Source: Bacteroidales bacterium (lineage in GTDB: Bacteria > Bacteroidota > Bacteroidia > Bacteroidales > VadinHA17). From it: a stretch of 47,827 nucleotides of DNA. The notes beneath the pieces are model-generated. The model was not told where the DNA came from and searched no databases. It was given only the letters and a program-made list of their open reading frames with translations. The position numbers were made by a program, and so were the translations under genes. Where the stretch lies: positions 1-47,827 of the forward strand of contig JANTGF010000023.1 in the NCBI GenBank assembly GCA_024763075.1, written 5' to 3'. Below, piece after piece: positions 24,808-34,505 of this stretch. Each line of letters begins with the position of its first letter. Within the stretch, counting starts at the first letter, position 1.

Positions 24808-27800
24808 ATGAAAATAAAAATCATATTAGTATTATTTCTAATAATTGCACCTTTTGTTCTGTTTGCCCAGAAGGATACTACCGTAACTATCCGGAAGGAA
24901 AATATTGCACTGAAGGACGTATTAAAAGAAATTCAGAATGGAAGTGATTTCCGTTTTTTTTATAATGCTGAACTACCCGAATTGAATAATACAGTTTCTG
25001 TAAAAGTAAAAAATGAAGGTGTTATGGAAGTCCTTGATTCAATTCTGGACGGGACAGACTTGATTTATAAAGTGTTGGAAAATAATTTTGTGGTTATAGC
25101 CTCAAAGGAAGGATTTGAACAACATGAAGTTTCAGGTCAGGTAGTTTCTTCAGAGAAGGGGGAGTCCATCCCTGGGGCGAATGTTTTTATAAAAGGTTCA
25201 ACTACCGGTACAATAACAGATATTGACGGCAAATTCAATATTATTGTTCCTGGAGGCGAAACTATTCTGGTTTTTTCATTTGTTGGCTACGAACCGGTTG
25301 AAATTCCTGCAGGTGGAGTAACAAATATCAGGGTTCGTCTGGAGGAATCTTCAAAAAAAATACAGGAGGTGGTCGTAACGGCATTGAACATTGCAAGGGA
25401 TAAAAGTTCGTTGGGGTATTCAATTACTCAGGTAGGGAGTGAAGAGATAACCCAGGTGAAACAAAGTAATCCCATCAATTCTTTGGCTGGCAAAGTTGCC
25501 GGGTTACAAATTTCCAGCACTCCTTCAGGTGTGGATGGTTCTTCAAGAGTAGTCTTAAGAGGGATATCCTCCCTGTCAAGTGGAAACCGGCCATTAATTG
25601 TTATTGATGGAATTCCGGTGAGCGGAGGGTCTTATGGTGGTGCAAGCGAATGGGGTGGTACTGATAAAGGAGATGCACTTGCGGATATTAACCCTGACGA
25701 TGTGGAATCTATGAGTGTGTTGAAAGGTGCGGGTGCAGCAGCCGTTTATGGTTCCAGAGGGGCAAATGGTGTTATCCTTATTACTACAAAGAAAGGGAAA
25801 AAGCGGAAGGGTCTCGGAATCTCTTTTAATTCAAGTTATATGGCTGAAAATCCAATGAAACTTCCCGAGCTTCAGAATGAATACGGACAGGGAGCTTATG
25901 GAAGATATCCAACAGAAGTTTATGGAAACATGAGTGATATTGTAGGTGAAGAACCCTGGATTTGGAGCTGGGGCAGTAAAATGGATGGTTCATCAAAAGA
26001 AGATTGGTTGGGGAATGAGGTTGTTTATGAACCTCAGCCTAATCCATTCAAAGAATTTTATCGTACCGGGAATACTTTCATCAACACACTGGCTTTTGAC
26101 GGAGGTAATGAGAGTACTACTTTCAGGGCTTCTATTACCAATCAGAACAGCTCCGGGATGTATCCCACCAATGATATGAACAAACAAACTTTCAACCTGC
26201 ACGGATCATCAAAATTTGGGAATAGCATTGAGATGAATGCAAAGATAACCTACATTCACAGCAAAGTTAATAACCGTCCTTACCTGGCCGAGGATCCTGC
26301 AAATGCCGGATGGTCACTCGGAGCTTTGCCAAGAAATGTAGTCCTGCAAACAGTAAAAGACAATGCGATGGCTCCTGATGGTTCTGAGCAATGGGCATGG
26401 GATCGCACCGTATCCAACCCGTACTGGACCATGCAAAATAAAAAGAATAAGGATGAAAAAAACCGTCTTCAGGGATTAGTATCCGTTAAATTTGACCTTT
26501 CAAAAAGGTTTGACCTTTTGATTCGTTCCGGACTGGATCTTACCAATAGGAATGCAAAAGAGTATGTTGCGGCAGGGAGTTACAATGGCAGTTCATATCG
26601 GGGTTCTATGAATCAGAATTTCAATAGTGGTTATGAATGGAACAATGACTTTTTACTTACTTACAATCAGAAAATAAGCGAAAACATAAATATAAACCTG
26701 AGTTTAGGTGGTAATTATCGTTACAACGAGTGGAAAAGCATCGGTCAGGGTGGAAATGACTGGAAAGTGCCTGAGTTCTACCACATGAGTAATCTCCAGA
26801 ATTATTATACATGGGAAAGTTTTGGACAGAAAGAGGTATTATCCATGTATGGCATGGGAACATTTTCTTTTAAAAATTATCTGTATTTTGATTTTACCTA
26901 CAGGAATGACTGGTCATCAACATTACCTGCTGATAATAATTCTTACAGTTTCTATTCAGGTAACCTCAGCTTCCTGTTTACGGAAGCATTTAATATTGAA
27001 TCCTCTGTTTTATCTAAAGGAAAAGTAAGAGCTTCTGTAGCAAGAGTGGGTAATGATGCCGGACCCTATCAAACAACAAATTACTACAGTGTAGGCCAGT
27101 CGTCATTTCCTTATCCTTTGGGTGGTATGAGCAGCCGGCTGGCATTTCAGAACTTTAAACCTGAAATTACTGATTCATGGGAACTTGGTACGAATTTAAG
27201 TTTTTTTAATAACCGGCTGGAATTTGACTTTACCTATTACGATGGCATCTCTAAAAACCAGATCATGCCTGTGGAGCTGGCACCTTCTTCCGGCTTTGGG
27301 TCAATTATGGTGAATGCAGGCGAAGTACGGAATCATGGTGTTGAAATATTATTTAGCGGTACGGCTGTTTCGCAGGCTGATTTTAACTGGGATTTGTCAC
27401 TTAACTTTTCAAAAAATATCAGTGAAGTTGTTTCATTGTATCAGGGTGTCGACAGACGGGTTTTGCTCTCCGCCGTTACAGCCTTTGCCTTTGTTGAGCT
27501 AAGGCCGGGAGAGCCTTTTGGTTCGATATACGGATATGACTATGCCTACAATGAAAAAGGCCAGAGACTTGTGGATGATTACGGTTATCCTGTAAAAAGT
27601 GAGTATAAAAAACTGGGAGATATTAACCCTGATTTGATTGGAGGCCTATCCAATCGATTTAGTTATAAGAATTTTAATCTGAGCTTCCTAATCGACTGTC
27701 AGTTGGGTGGAGAGTATTATTCGCAAACAAAACTTTATCACGACTTGTTCGGTACTTCTCCAGGATCATTGAGAGGAAGAGATGAGTGGTACTCTACTCA

Positions 27801-28215
27801 TACCGGCCTTCTGTATGGAACCCCCATCCCGGGCGTTGTTCCCAGAGGGTATCTTGAAGATGGAGTAAATGAGAACACCGGTGAACCAAATGATGTGGTG
27901 GTTCAACCCATGTTACGAAATGTTAATGTAATCTATTTTGATAAAATTATTTCAGACTATATAATTGATGCAACCAATATACGTTTGCGGGAGTTGTCAC
28001 TGGGGTATAATTTTCCCCGGCAATGGTTAAATGATTCATTTATAAAACGTGTAAATGTTTCCTTTATAGCAAGAAACCTGTTCTTTTTCTATAATGCCTC
28101 GGGTGATTACGACCCTGAATCGGGCTTTAACTCCGGAAGTATCGGAAATGCATTCACTTTAAATCCAATGCCAAGCTCAAGAAGCTATGGTTTTAGCCTG
28201 AATCTGAATTTTTAA
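24808..28215 (+). CDS. SusC/RagA TonB-dependent receptor with STN domain
   Basis: The 1135-residue outer-membrane protein imports oligosaccharides or similar ligands in complex with SusD. Domains in order: signal peptide (1-21), STN signalling domain (about 25-98), carboxypeptidase-D-like beta domain (about 108-185, starting at VSGQVVSSEKGESIPGANV), plug (about 195-330, with LAGKVAGLQISS, LRGISSL, PLIVIDGIPV and VLKGAGAAAVYGSRGANGV), and a 22-strand barrel to the C-terminus (SLNLNF end, final Phe as expected for barrel insertion). The STN domain shows that it signals to FecR. Length and motifs are complete, with no frameshift. Confidence 0.96.
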   Translation: MKIKIILVLFLIIAPFVLFAQKDTTVTIRKENIALKDVLKEIQNGSDFRFFYNAELPELNNTVSVKVKNEGVMEVLDSILDGTDLIYKVLENNFVVIASKEGFEQHEVSGQVVSSEKGESIPGANVFIKGSTTGTITDIDGKFNIIVPGGETILVFSFVGYEPVEIPAGGVTNIRVRLEESSKKIQEVVVTALNIARDKSSLGYSITQVGSEEITQVKQSNPINSLAGKVAGLQISSTPSGVDGSSRVVLRGISSLSSGNRPLIVIDGIPVSGGSYGGASEWGGTDKGDALADINPDDVESMSVLKGAGAAAVYGSRGANGVILITTKKGKKRKGLGISFNSSYMAENPMKLPELQNEYGQGAYGRYPTEVYGNMSDIVGEEPWIWSWGSKMDGSSKEDWLGNEVVYEPQPNPFKEFYRTGNTFINTLAFDGGNESTTFRASITNQNSSGMYPTNDMNKQTFNLHGSSKFGNSIEMNAKITYIHSKVNNRPYLAEDPANAGWSLGALPRNVVLQTVKDNAMAPDGSEQWAWDRTVSNPYWTMQNKKNKDEKNRLQGLVSVKFDLSKRFDLLIRSGLDLTNRNAKEYVAAGSYNGSSYRGSMNQNFNSGYEWNNDFLLTYNQKISENININLSLGGNYRYNEWKSIGQGGNDWKVPEFYHMSNLQNYYTWESFGQKEVLSMYGMGTFSFKNYLYFDFTYRNDWSSTLPADNNSYSFYSGNLSFLFTEAFNIESSVLSKGKVRASVARVGNDAGPYQTTNYYSVGQSSFPYPLGGMSSRLAFQNFKPEITDSWELGTNLSFFNNRLEFDFTYYDGISKNQIMPVELAPSSGFGSIMVNAGEVRNHGVEILFSGTAVSQADFNWDLSLNFSKNISEVVSLYQGVDRRVLLSAVTAFAFVELRPGEPFGSIYGYDYAYNEKGQRLVDDYGYPVKSEYKKLGDINPDLIGGLSNRFSYKNFNLSFLIDCQLGGEYYSQTKLYHDLFGTSPGSLRGRDEWYSTHTGLLYGTPIPGVVPRGYLEDGVNENTGEPNDVVVQPMLRNVNVIYFDKIISDYIIDATNIRLRELSLGYNFPRQWLNDSFIKRVNVSFIARNLFFFYNASGDYDPESGFNSGSIGNAFTLNPMPSSRSYGFSLNLNF

Positions 28216-28233
28216 CCGCAAATTTTCTGAAAA

Positions 28234-29790
28234 ATGAAAAGGAAAATAAAGAAAATAAAACCGGTAAAAGCTATTTTGGCTTTTACTATTATAATAGCCG
28301 GCCTTACAAATTGTACAGAACGTTGGGAAGAAATGAACACTGATCCTAACAGGCTGACAAACATCCCGGATGCCTATCTTTTTACAAGTGCAGTAAGAGG
28401 TGCATTTAATGATGGGATGGGAGATTTTCATATGAATTTCGGGGGCCAGTACGGTCATGTTTATATTGCCAGCAACTGGGTACGTGAAGTTGATAAGTAT
28501 AATGGATACGGAACCCAGGATTATCCTGAAATGGTTTTTAGTGGAGTGTATAATTCTTCAATACGTAATGCTGTTGAAGTACTTAAATTAACTTCTGAGG
28601 GGGAAGAATATGAGAATAAATGGCATAATGTTCAGGCTCAGCTGATCGCAATTATTAGTTTCTCTAAACTTACAGATATGTTTGGGGATATTCCATACAG
28701 CCAGGGAGGAATGGCAAAATATGGCATTGAGCAACCAAAGTATGATCGCCAGGAAGATATTTACGCAGATATGGTTGAAAGATTGAAAAACTGCATTGAT
28801 GTTTTGGAAGAACCGGAAGCAGAGAAGCAAATCTATCCTTCTGATATTGACCCAATTTATAAGGGAGACCTTAATAAATGGATTCGTTTTGCCAATTCTT
28901 ACCGTTTGCATCTGGCTATGAGGGCAAGATTTGCAGATCCTGGGAAATATGAACCAATTATTGCTGAGTGTCTTTCATTACCATTAATTGAAAATAATGA
29001 TCAGAACCCAACACTGGAAACCTCAGATAGCAAAAGCGATCTGTATAATCCCTGGTATTGGACCTGGAATGCAAGTCAGGAAGGTGTGTATAATCTTGTT
29101 TGGTCTGAAAAGTTCATTAATACTTTGATAGAGACGAATGATCCGCGTTTATTCTTTTATGCATCCAGGAATGTGGATGGGGAGTATAAAGGAATGCCAA
29201 ATGGTTTAACCGATAAAGCGTTTTCTTCCTTTAATAAGAAAACCGCATCGATACCCTCTGGTGAATTTTTTGCAAAAACTCAACCAATTTATATGATCAC
29301 CGCAGCTCAGATTTGGTTATATAAAGCCGAACTAGCTTTATTTAATATTGGTAGTTCAGGAGGTGATGCAAATTTAATGTACCAAACGGCTATCAGACTG
29401 GCAATGGAACAATGGAATATCAATCCTGATTCAATTGACACCTATATTTCGGTGGAAGAAGAAGCAAGTCTTTACGGTGACCGGGAAAATATGTTCAGAC
29501 AGATCTCTACACAAATGTGGATTGCCAGTGTTCCGAATGCCTTTGAATCATGGTGTACCATTCGCCGTACCGGATATCCGGAGATTCCTCAAAGAACAGA
29601 CCCCTTATTTTCACAGGGAGTTACAAATGGCTATATGCCTACCAGGGTATCTTATCCGGTCACAAAGGAAAGAACAATTAACGGAGAAAATGTGGACGAA
29701 GCAATTGGTCGCATTCCCGGAGGCCAGGACAGAATTGATGCCAGAGTCTGGTGGGATGCCCGTGATATTCATGGAGCCCAGGAACAATAG
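28234..29790 (+). CDS. SusD/RagB-type surface lipoprotein (SusD-like_2)
   Basis: The 518-residue lipoprotein is the lid of the SusCD complex and binds the imported glycan at the cell surface. The lipobox Cys lies near residue 27 (AGLTNCTE), followed by the family start EEMNTDPNRLTNIPDAYLF. Internal features of the SusD-like_2 branch are the SRLTDMFGDIPYS-like segment FSKLTDMFGDIPYSQG near 150 and the C-terminal ESWCTIRRTGYPEIP near 435, before the usual R-x-x-YP region. TPR-like helices make up the core. It is 18 bp after SusC. The N-terminal lysine-rich signal is longer than usual. Confidence 0.94.
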   Translation: MKRKIKKIKPVKAILAFTIIIAGLTNCTERWEEMNTDPNRLTNIPDAYLFTSAVRGAFNDGMGDFHMNFGGQYGHVYIASNWVREVDKYNGYGTQDYPEMVFSGVYNSSIRNAVEVLKLTSEGEEYENKWHNVQAQLIAIISFSKLTDMFGDIPYSQGGMAKYGIEQPKYDRQEDIYADMVERLKNCIDVLEEPEAEKQIYPSDIDPIYKGDLNKWIRFANSYRLHLAMRARFADPGKYEPIIAECLSLPLIENNDQNPTLETSDSKSDLYNPWYWTWNASQEGVYNLVWSEKFINTLIETNDPRLFFYASRNVDGEYKGMPNGLTDKAFSSFNKKTASIPSGEFFAKTQPIYMITAAQIWLYKAELALFNIGSSGGDANLMYQTAIRLAMEQWNINPDSIDTYISVEEEASLYGDRENMFRQISTQMWIASVPNAFESWCTIRRTGYPEIPQRTDPLFSQGVTNGYMPTRVSYPVTKERTINGENVDEAIGRIPGGQDRIDARVWWDARDIHGAQEQ

Positions 29791-29832
29791 ATTTATTAAG
29801 ATAAGTATTTTTTATTTTAAATTATTATAATT

Positions 29833-30792
29833 ATGAAACGCAAAAGATTATTAAAGAATGTTTTAGGATTAGGTTTGGTCCTGTTTTTAGGGGTTTACTT
29901 TACAGCATGTGAAAAAGATAAACCGGCACCAACCCTTGACCTGTTTATTACAATTGACGGGTTTACCGTGGATATCGCAGCAGAAGCAACGAATGTAACC
30001 TCCTGGAGCTGGGATTATGGTGATGGTACGGTTTCTGATTCTGTGGGTAGTCATACGCATACTTACGCAACCGGAGGAAATTTTACAATTAAGTGTACAG
30101 TTACAGGCGAGGGAGGAGAGATAACAAAAACAGAAGCTGTAACAATTGCAACAATAAAAGACCTCCTTACCGGAGGTGCAAGTGCAACAAATGGTAAAAC
30201 ATGGCTTATCTCAAGAACTGCAGGTGGTTATGATGGAGTTGGTTTTGTGAAAGAGGCCCTGGCACCTGATTATTTTCCCGCTGTGAATAATATGCTTGAT
30301 GTACTCGATTTACCTGAAGAATATGACAATGAGTTTACTTTCAAATTTGACGGCAGCTATTCCATTGACAATAAAAATGGAAATGTGCTGGCAGGCTGGG
30401 TTTATAGTGATATGGATGTTGATCCTGGTGACATTATAAAAACGACAGCTTATGGAATCTTTCAGATTGCTTATCCTAACCCAACTGATGCAACATGGTC
30501 TTTACATGAAAATCAGGATCTAACAATCGAATCGGTTTATGATGCAAATGATGATCAGGAGGACGGTGTTCCGGAAACGGTTACTTTTGAAAATGTGGAC
30601 TATATTACTTTTACTGGTGGTGGCTTTATTGGGATGAAAGATTATACATCTACAGCCATTATAAGGGAAATTGCCCCTGATAGAATGGTTATGACAATGT
30701 TCTTTCACTCTTACAAAGGGAGCCCGGGGAATGATGGTGACTTATACCTGAGACCCTCTTTTATTATGACTTTGTCGTTTGATAAAAAATAG
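29833..30792 (+). CDS. PKD-domain lipoprotein, likely surface glycan-binding protein
   Basis: The 319-residue product has a lipoprotein signal (Cys near residue 26, YFTACEKD) and a PKD domain (about 35-110) with the WDYGDGT motif and the TYATGGNF strand. The rest (about 118-319) is beta-rich with a GKTWLISR motif that often follows PKD domains in SusE-like proteins downstream of SusD. It probably binds the substrate on the cell surface and helps SusCD. It is 42 bp after SusD and is the last gene before a terminator. The ligand is unknown. Confidence 0.78.
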   Translation: MKRKRLLKNVLGLGLVLFLGVYFTACEKDKPAPTLDLFITIDGFTVDIAAEATNVTSWSWDYGDGTVSDSVGSHTHTYATGGNFTIKCTVTGEGGEITKTEAVTIATIKDLLTGGASATNGKTWLISRTAGGYDGVGFVKEALAPDYFPAVNNMLDVLDLPEEYDNEFTFKFDGSYSIDNKNGNVLAGWVYSDMDVDPGDIIKTTAYGIFQIAYPNPTDATWSLHENQDLTIESVYDANDDQEDGVPETVTFENVDYITFTGGGFIGMKDYTSTAIIREIAPDRMVMTMFFHSYKGSPGNDGDLYLRPSFIMTLSFDKK

Positions 30793-30807
30793 GAATCAAT
30801 TAAAATG

Positions 30808-30842
30808 AACCTCCCCGGTTACGGGGTGGTTTGTTTTCCTCT
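30808..30842 (+). terminator. Terminator after the SusCD-PKD unit
   Basis: Arms AACC (30808-30811) and CCCC (30813-30816) pair with GGGG (30823-30826) and GGTT (30828-30831) with one T-T mismatch, followed by a T-rich tract. It would separate the transport unit from the glycosidase and catabolic genes. Confidence 0.58.
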
Positions 30843-30926
30843 TTACTTCATTTTGTACTTATTTTAACATAAGGAAAACCCTGATGTATTGGGAATGTAT
30901 TGCAGATTCATATTAAGAAAAGCAAA

Positions 30927-32522
30927 ATGAATATAATGAAAAAATATAGTTATTTATTTATTGTTTTAATAATATCAGTATTGTCAGCTTGCTTTTACAG
31001 TCATCCTGATAAGGAATCCCAGGAAGGAGGTCATTTCATTTCTGTAAAAGACAGGTCATTCATTGACCCGATGGGTAGGGAGGTGATCTTAAGTGGTGTA
31101 AATCTGGTCAATAAATCCCCTGATGGAGATTATTTTTGTGCCCTGACACCAAAAGTTTTTGAAAATCTACGTAATTCCGGGTTTAATGTGGTCCGCTTAG
31201 GGATTATATGGGACGGGCTGGAGCCTGAACCGGGGATTTATGATGAAAAAATGTTTGACTGCCTGGATGAACGGATTCAGTGGGCAAGGGATAACGGTTT
31301 ATATGTGCTGCTGGATATGCATCAGGACCTATACAGCGTTAAGTTTTCTGACGGGGCTCCTGAATGGGCAACTTTAACTGAAGGAAAACCTCATTACACA
31401 GGTCATGTATGGAGCGATTCATATCTGATAAGCCCGGCAGTTCAGACTGCTTTTGATAACTTCTGGAAGAATACTCCTGCTTCTGATGGTGTGGGCATCC
31501 AGGATCATTATGCAAATCTTTGGAGATATATTGCAAAAAGATATGCATATGATACTTTGATTATTGGATATGACCTGATGAATGAACCATTTCCCGGCTC
31601 AGCGGCAAACAACTACATGCCTGCAATGATTGAGGCTTATGCTAAGATTCTTGCTGCCTCAGGCAAAAAAATCCCCGGGCCGGACGAATTGATGCAATCC
31701 TGGAGTGTACCTGAAAACAGAGCAGAGATCCTGTTGACCTTGCAGGATACCAACTTGTATAAGCAGGTAATCTTCTCCACACAAGAGATGAACAGGAAGT
31801 TTGAACAAGATGATTTATCTGCTATGTATCAGAAGGTCACTCAGGCAATCCGCGAAGTTGATACCAACCACATCGTATTTCTTGAGCATAGTTATTTTTC
31901 AAACCCAGGTGTTCCAAGTTCCCTGATTCCGGTGAAAGATAAAAACGGCAAAGTGGATAAAAAGATTGCATATGCTCCACATGGCTATGATCTGGTTGTG
32001 GATACAGAAGCATATACCAATGCCAGCTCTTCACGGGTTAAATTCCTTTTCGATCAGGCGGAAGCTACTTCCAAACGCCTGAATATACCAATGCTGGTAG
32101 GGGAATGGGGTGCATTTGGTGGCAAAAATCCGGGTTTTGCTAATCAGTCAGATGAAATTCTCAGATTATTTGAAAAATACAAATGTTTAAACATGTATTG
32201 GGCTTATTCTGAGGGCATTGAGTCATATCCTTATTTTAAAATGCTGGTAAGATCATACCCCAGAGCAACTCTTGGCACGCTGTTGAGTTATTCCAATCAA
32301 CCCGGGGAGGTATTTTCATGTGTATGGGAAGAGAGTGGGATTGAAAAAGGAAACTCTGTGTTTTTTATTTCCTCAGCCTTTAAAGAAGGAAAAGAAACTG
32401 TAAATATATCATTAGATAAAAAAGAATATGAATTAAAGGCTTTACCGGATTCTGAACATGCTTTACTGATTGTTCCTGTATCCGGTGAACCCGGCGTTCG
32501 TAAATTAAAAATCAATTATTAA
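30927..32522 (+). CDS. GH5 glycosidase of endoglycoceramidase type, lipoprotein
   Basis: I choose ATG 30927 (531 residues); another ATG lies at 30936 and both lead into the same lipoprotein signal (VLSAC). The TIM barrel carries the acid/base Glu220 in LMNEPFPG and the nucleophile Glu393 in VGEWGAFGG. The stretch LLDMHQDLYS followed by FSDGAPEWA near 130-150 is typical of endoglycoceramidase-like GH5 enzymes, which split the bond between a glycan and ceramide or act on other glucosides. A C-terminal beta domain (about 440-531) is also typical. Substrate could be glycosphingolipids, steryl or other hydrophobic glucosides. Family call is firm; the lipid substrate is inferred. Confidence 0.85.
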   Translation: MNIMKKYSYLFIVLIISVLSACFYSHPDKESQEGGHFISVKDRSFIDPMGREVILSGVNLVNKSPDGDYFCALTPKVFENLRNSGFNVVRLGIIWDGLEPEPGIYDEKMFDCLDERIQWARDNGLYVLLDMHQDLYSVKFSDGAPEWATLTEGKPHYTGHVWSDSYLISPAVQTAFDNFWKNTPASDGVGIQDHYANLWRYIAKRYAYDTLIIGYDLMNEPFPGSAANNYMPAMIEAYAKILAASGKKIPGPDELMQSWSVPENRAEILLTLQDTNLYKQVIFSTQEMNRKFEQDDLSAMYQKVTQAIREVDTNHIVFLEHSYFSNPGVPSSLIPVKDKNGKVDKKIAYAPHGYDLVVDTEAYTNASSSRVKFLFDQAEATSKRLNIPMLVGEWGAFGGKNPGFANQSDEILRLFEKYKCLNMYWAYSEGIESYPYFKMLVRSYPRATLGTLLSYSNQPGEVFSCVWEESGIEKGNSVFFISSAFKEGKETVNISLDKKEYELKALPDSEHALLIVPVSGEPGVRKLKINY

Positions 32523-32544
32523 TTATTTATTAAAATTTTAAAAC

Positions 32545-32925
32545 ATGAAAAATTTAAAAGTATTATTGTTTGTAAGTGTTTTTATGCTTTCAACTGCTGT
32601 AATGTTTGCAGAGGGGAAAAAAGATGTTAAACCGGTTGGGACCTGGACATTTGTTGCCGAAGATGTACCCTATGAGTACAGTACAGGTGATATCGTTATC
32701 ACAAAGGATGGAAAAGAGCACAAAGGCGAAATTGTTTTCAGTGAATATTATAAGTTAAAAACCAGTGATTTTAAAATTGAAGAAGACAAGATATCTTTCA
32801 AGGCTTATGTTGAAGGAGAAGTTGTTTATTGTAAAGGAACTTTTACAGGAAAAGACAAGATTGAAGGTAAAGTTTCTTTCTCTGAAGGTACCGTTGACTT
32901 TTCAGCCACCAGAAAAAAGAAGTAA
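32545..32925 (+). CDS. Small secreted beta-rich protein
   Basis: The 126-residue protein has a signal peptide (1-22, ending VMFAEG) and a mature part of about 100 residues of alternating beta strands (VGTWTFVAED, GDIVITKDGKEHKGEIVFS), resembling small lipocalin-like barrels. It has no known active-site motif. It is 22 bp after the GH5 gene and shares its transcript, ending at a clear terminator. It might bind the lipid or glycan product of the GH5 enzyme, but that is only a guess from position. Confidence 0.75.
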   Translation: MKNLKVLLFVSVFMLSTAVMFAEGKKDVKPVGTWTFVAEDVPYEYSTGDIVITKDGKEHKGEIVFSEYYKLKTSDFKIEEDKISFKAYVEGEVVYCKGTFTGKDKIEGKVSFSEGTVDFSATRKKK

Positions 32926-32943
32926 GCTTAATTAGTTTTTCAG

Positions 32944-32980
32944 GAAACCGGAATATATTTTCCGGTTTCTTTGTATTTTA
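32944..32980 (+). terminator. Rho-independent terminator
   Basis: A perfect 10-bp stem 32944-32953 with 32960-32969 and a 6-base loop is followed by a T-rich tract. It ends the GH5/small-protein transcript; the aminotransferase start must lie beyond it. Confidence 0.85.
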
Positions 32981-33039
32981 TCCCTGGAAATTATTTTCCT
33001 GATGATCTACATCAGTATAAAGCATTTAAAAATTATCCT

Positions 33040-34485
33040 ATGACAACTCCTGATAAAAACTACCCGGATGTAAAAATGGTTTATTCAAAAATGGAGAATC
33101 TTCTTTCCCGGCCTGTTTGTCATTTTAATAAAGATACACTGGATCAAATGTTGACACATTTTGACCGGAGTTGTATACAGTCAAGGGAAATGTCTAAAAG
33201 ATCGAAGGAGTCTATTCCGGGCGGTGTTCAGCACAATCTGGCTTTTAATTACCCTTTCCCTCTGGTTTTTAACAAAGCTGAGGGTGCCTGGTTACATGAT
33301 CTGGACGGGAATAAATACATTGACTTTCTGCAGGCAGGTGGCCCCACGGTACTGGGGAGTAATTATTTGCCTGTTAGAGAGAAGGTAGTTGATCTGATCA
33401 ATACCTGTGGTCCGGTTACCGGACTTTTTCATGAATATGAAATGAAAATTGCAGAGCTGATCTGCCGGCTTTTTCCCTCGGTGGATTTATTCCGGATGCT
33501 TGGGAGTGGTACGGAAGCAGTTATGGCAGCCATCAGGGTGGCAAGACTGGCAACAGGAAAGAAAAAGATCATTAAATTAGGAGGGGCCTATCATGGATGG
33601 AGTGACCAGATGGTCTATGGGATGCGCATACCCGGAACAGGTAGGTTTGAAGCACACGGTATACCCGCTTCCTGTTCAAAGCATACCCAGGAGGTTTGGC
33701 CCAACAGCATATCTTCACTGGAGAAAAAGCTGAAATGGAACAGCATCCGGGGAGGAACAGCAGCAGTTATTCTGGAGCCGATTGGACCAGAAAGTGGCAC
33801 ACGTCCCGTTGATTGGGAATACAACCGGCAGGTAAGGGAATTATGTGATAAGTATGGAGCTTTACTCATCTTTGACGAAGTGGTCAGTGCTTTTCGTATT
33901 GGTGTGAGTGGTGCCCAGGGTTATTATGGGGTAAACCCGGATTTGACGGTTTTTGGGAAAGTTGTGGCGGGAGGATACCCCAGTGCAGGAGGCCTTGGAG
34001 GCAGAAAAGATTTGATGGAATATCTGGCTGCCGGATTGCAAAGTGGCAAAAAGCGGGCAATGGTAGGAGGAACCCTGGCCGCAAATCCTCTGAGTTCTGC
34101 AGCAGGTTATTATACCATCCTGGAAATTGAAAAAACACAGGCTTGCGACAAGGCCGCTGAAGCAGGCAACCGGCTTGTGAAAGGGCTGCAATTACTTATT
34201 GATCAGTATAAACTTCCGTTTGTTACGTATAATCAAAAATCGGTTTGTCACCTCGAAACTTCAGGTGTAATGTTTGTGAAAATAAACTACCTGAAAATTC
34301 GTAAAGTTCTCAAAGAGATTAAGCAAAGAAAGCATTTGATGGAAGAAATGGGTGCTCTTCTCATGTCAAAGGGTATTGTTACAGTTGCCGGAAGCAGAAT
34401 GTACACCAGTATGGCAGATACCGATGAAATCATAGATGAGGCATTGAATAGGTTTGAATCCATATTTAAAAGTCTGGAAACCTGA
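33040..34485 (+). CDS. Class III (GSA-aminomutase-like) aminotransferase
   Basis: The 481-residue PLP enzyme resembles glutamate-1-semialdehyde aminomutase and related class III transaminases. Visible features: SIPGGVQHN near 50, the phosphate-binding GSGTEAVMAAIRVAR near 148, GGAYHGWSDQ near 180, ILEPIGPE near 245, FDEVVSAFR (cofactor Asp) near 280, and the Schiff-base Lys307 in VFGKVVAGGYPSAGG. I start at ATG 33040 because the earlier TTG lies inside the terminator tail. It is the first gene of a tight set (GH1, FGGY kinase, aldolase follow with gaps of 20, 28 and 1 bp). An aminotransferase is unusual in a sugar locus; the amino substrate is unknown. Confidence 0.86.
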   Translation: MTTPDKNYPDVKMVYSKMENLLSRPVCHFNKDTLDQMLTHFDRSCIQSREMSKRSKESIPGGVQHNLAFNYPFPLVFNKAEGAWLHDLDGNKYIDFLQAGGPTVLGSNYLPVREKVVDLINTCGPVTGLFHEYEMKIAELICRLFPSVDLFRMLGSGTEAVMAAIRVARLATGKKKIIKLGGAYHGWSDQMVYGMRIPGTGRFEAHGIPASCSKHTQEVWPNSISSLEKKLKWNSIRGGTAAVILEPIGPESGTRPVDWEYNRQVRELCDKYGALLIFDEVVSAFRIGVSGAQGYYGVNPDLTVFGKVVAGGYPSAGGLGGRKDLMEYLAAGLQSGKKRAMVGGTLAANPLSSAAGYYTILEIEKTQACDKAAEAGNRLVKGLQLLIDQYKLPFVTYNQKSVCHLETSGVMFVKINYLKIRKVLKEIKQRKHLMEEMGALLMSKGIVTVAGSRMYTSMADTDEIIDEALNRFESIFKSLET

Positions 34486-34505
34486 ACGAAATAGATTTAT
34501 TGCAG

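Noticed and set aside
32971-33039. Earlier TTG start for the aminotransferase
   Set aside because: It lies in the T-rich tail of the preceding terminator; the ATG at 33040 fits the family start.
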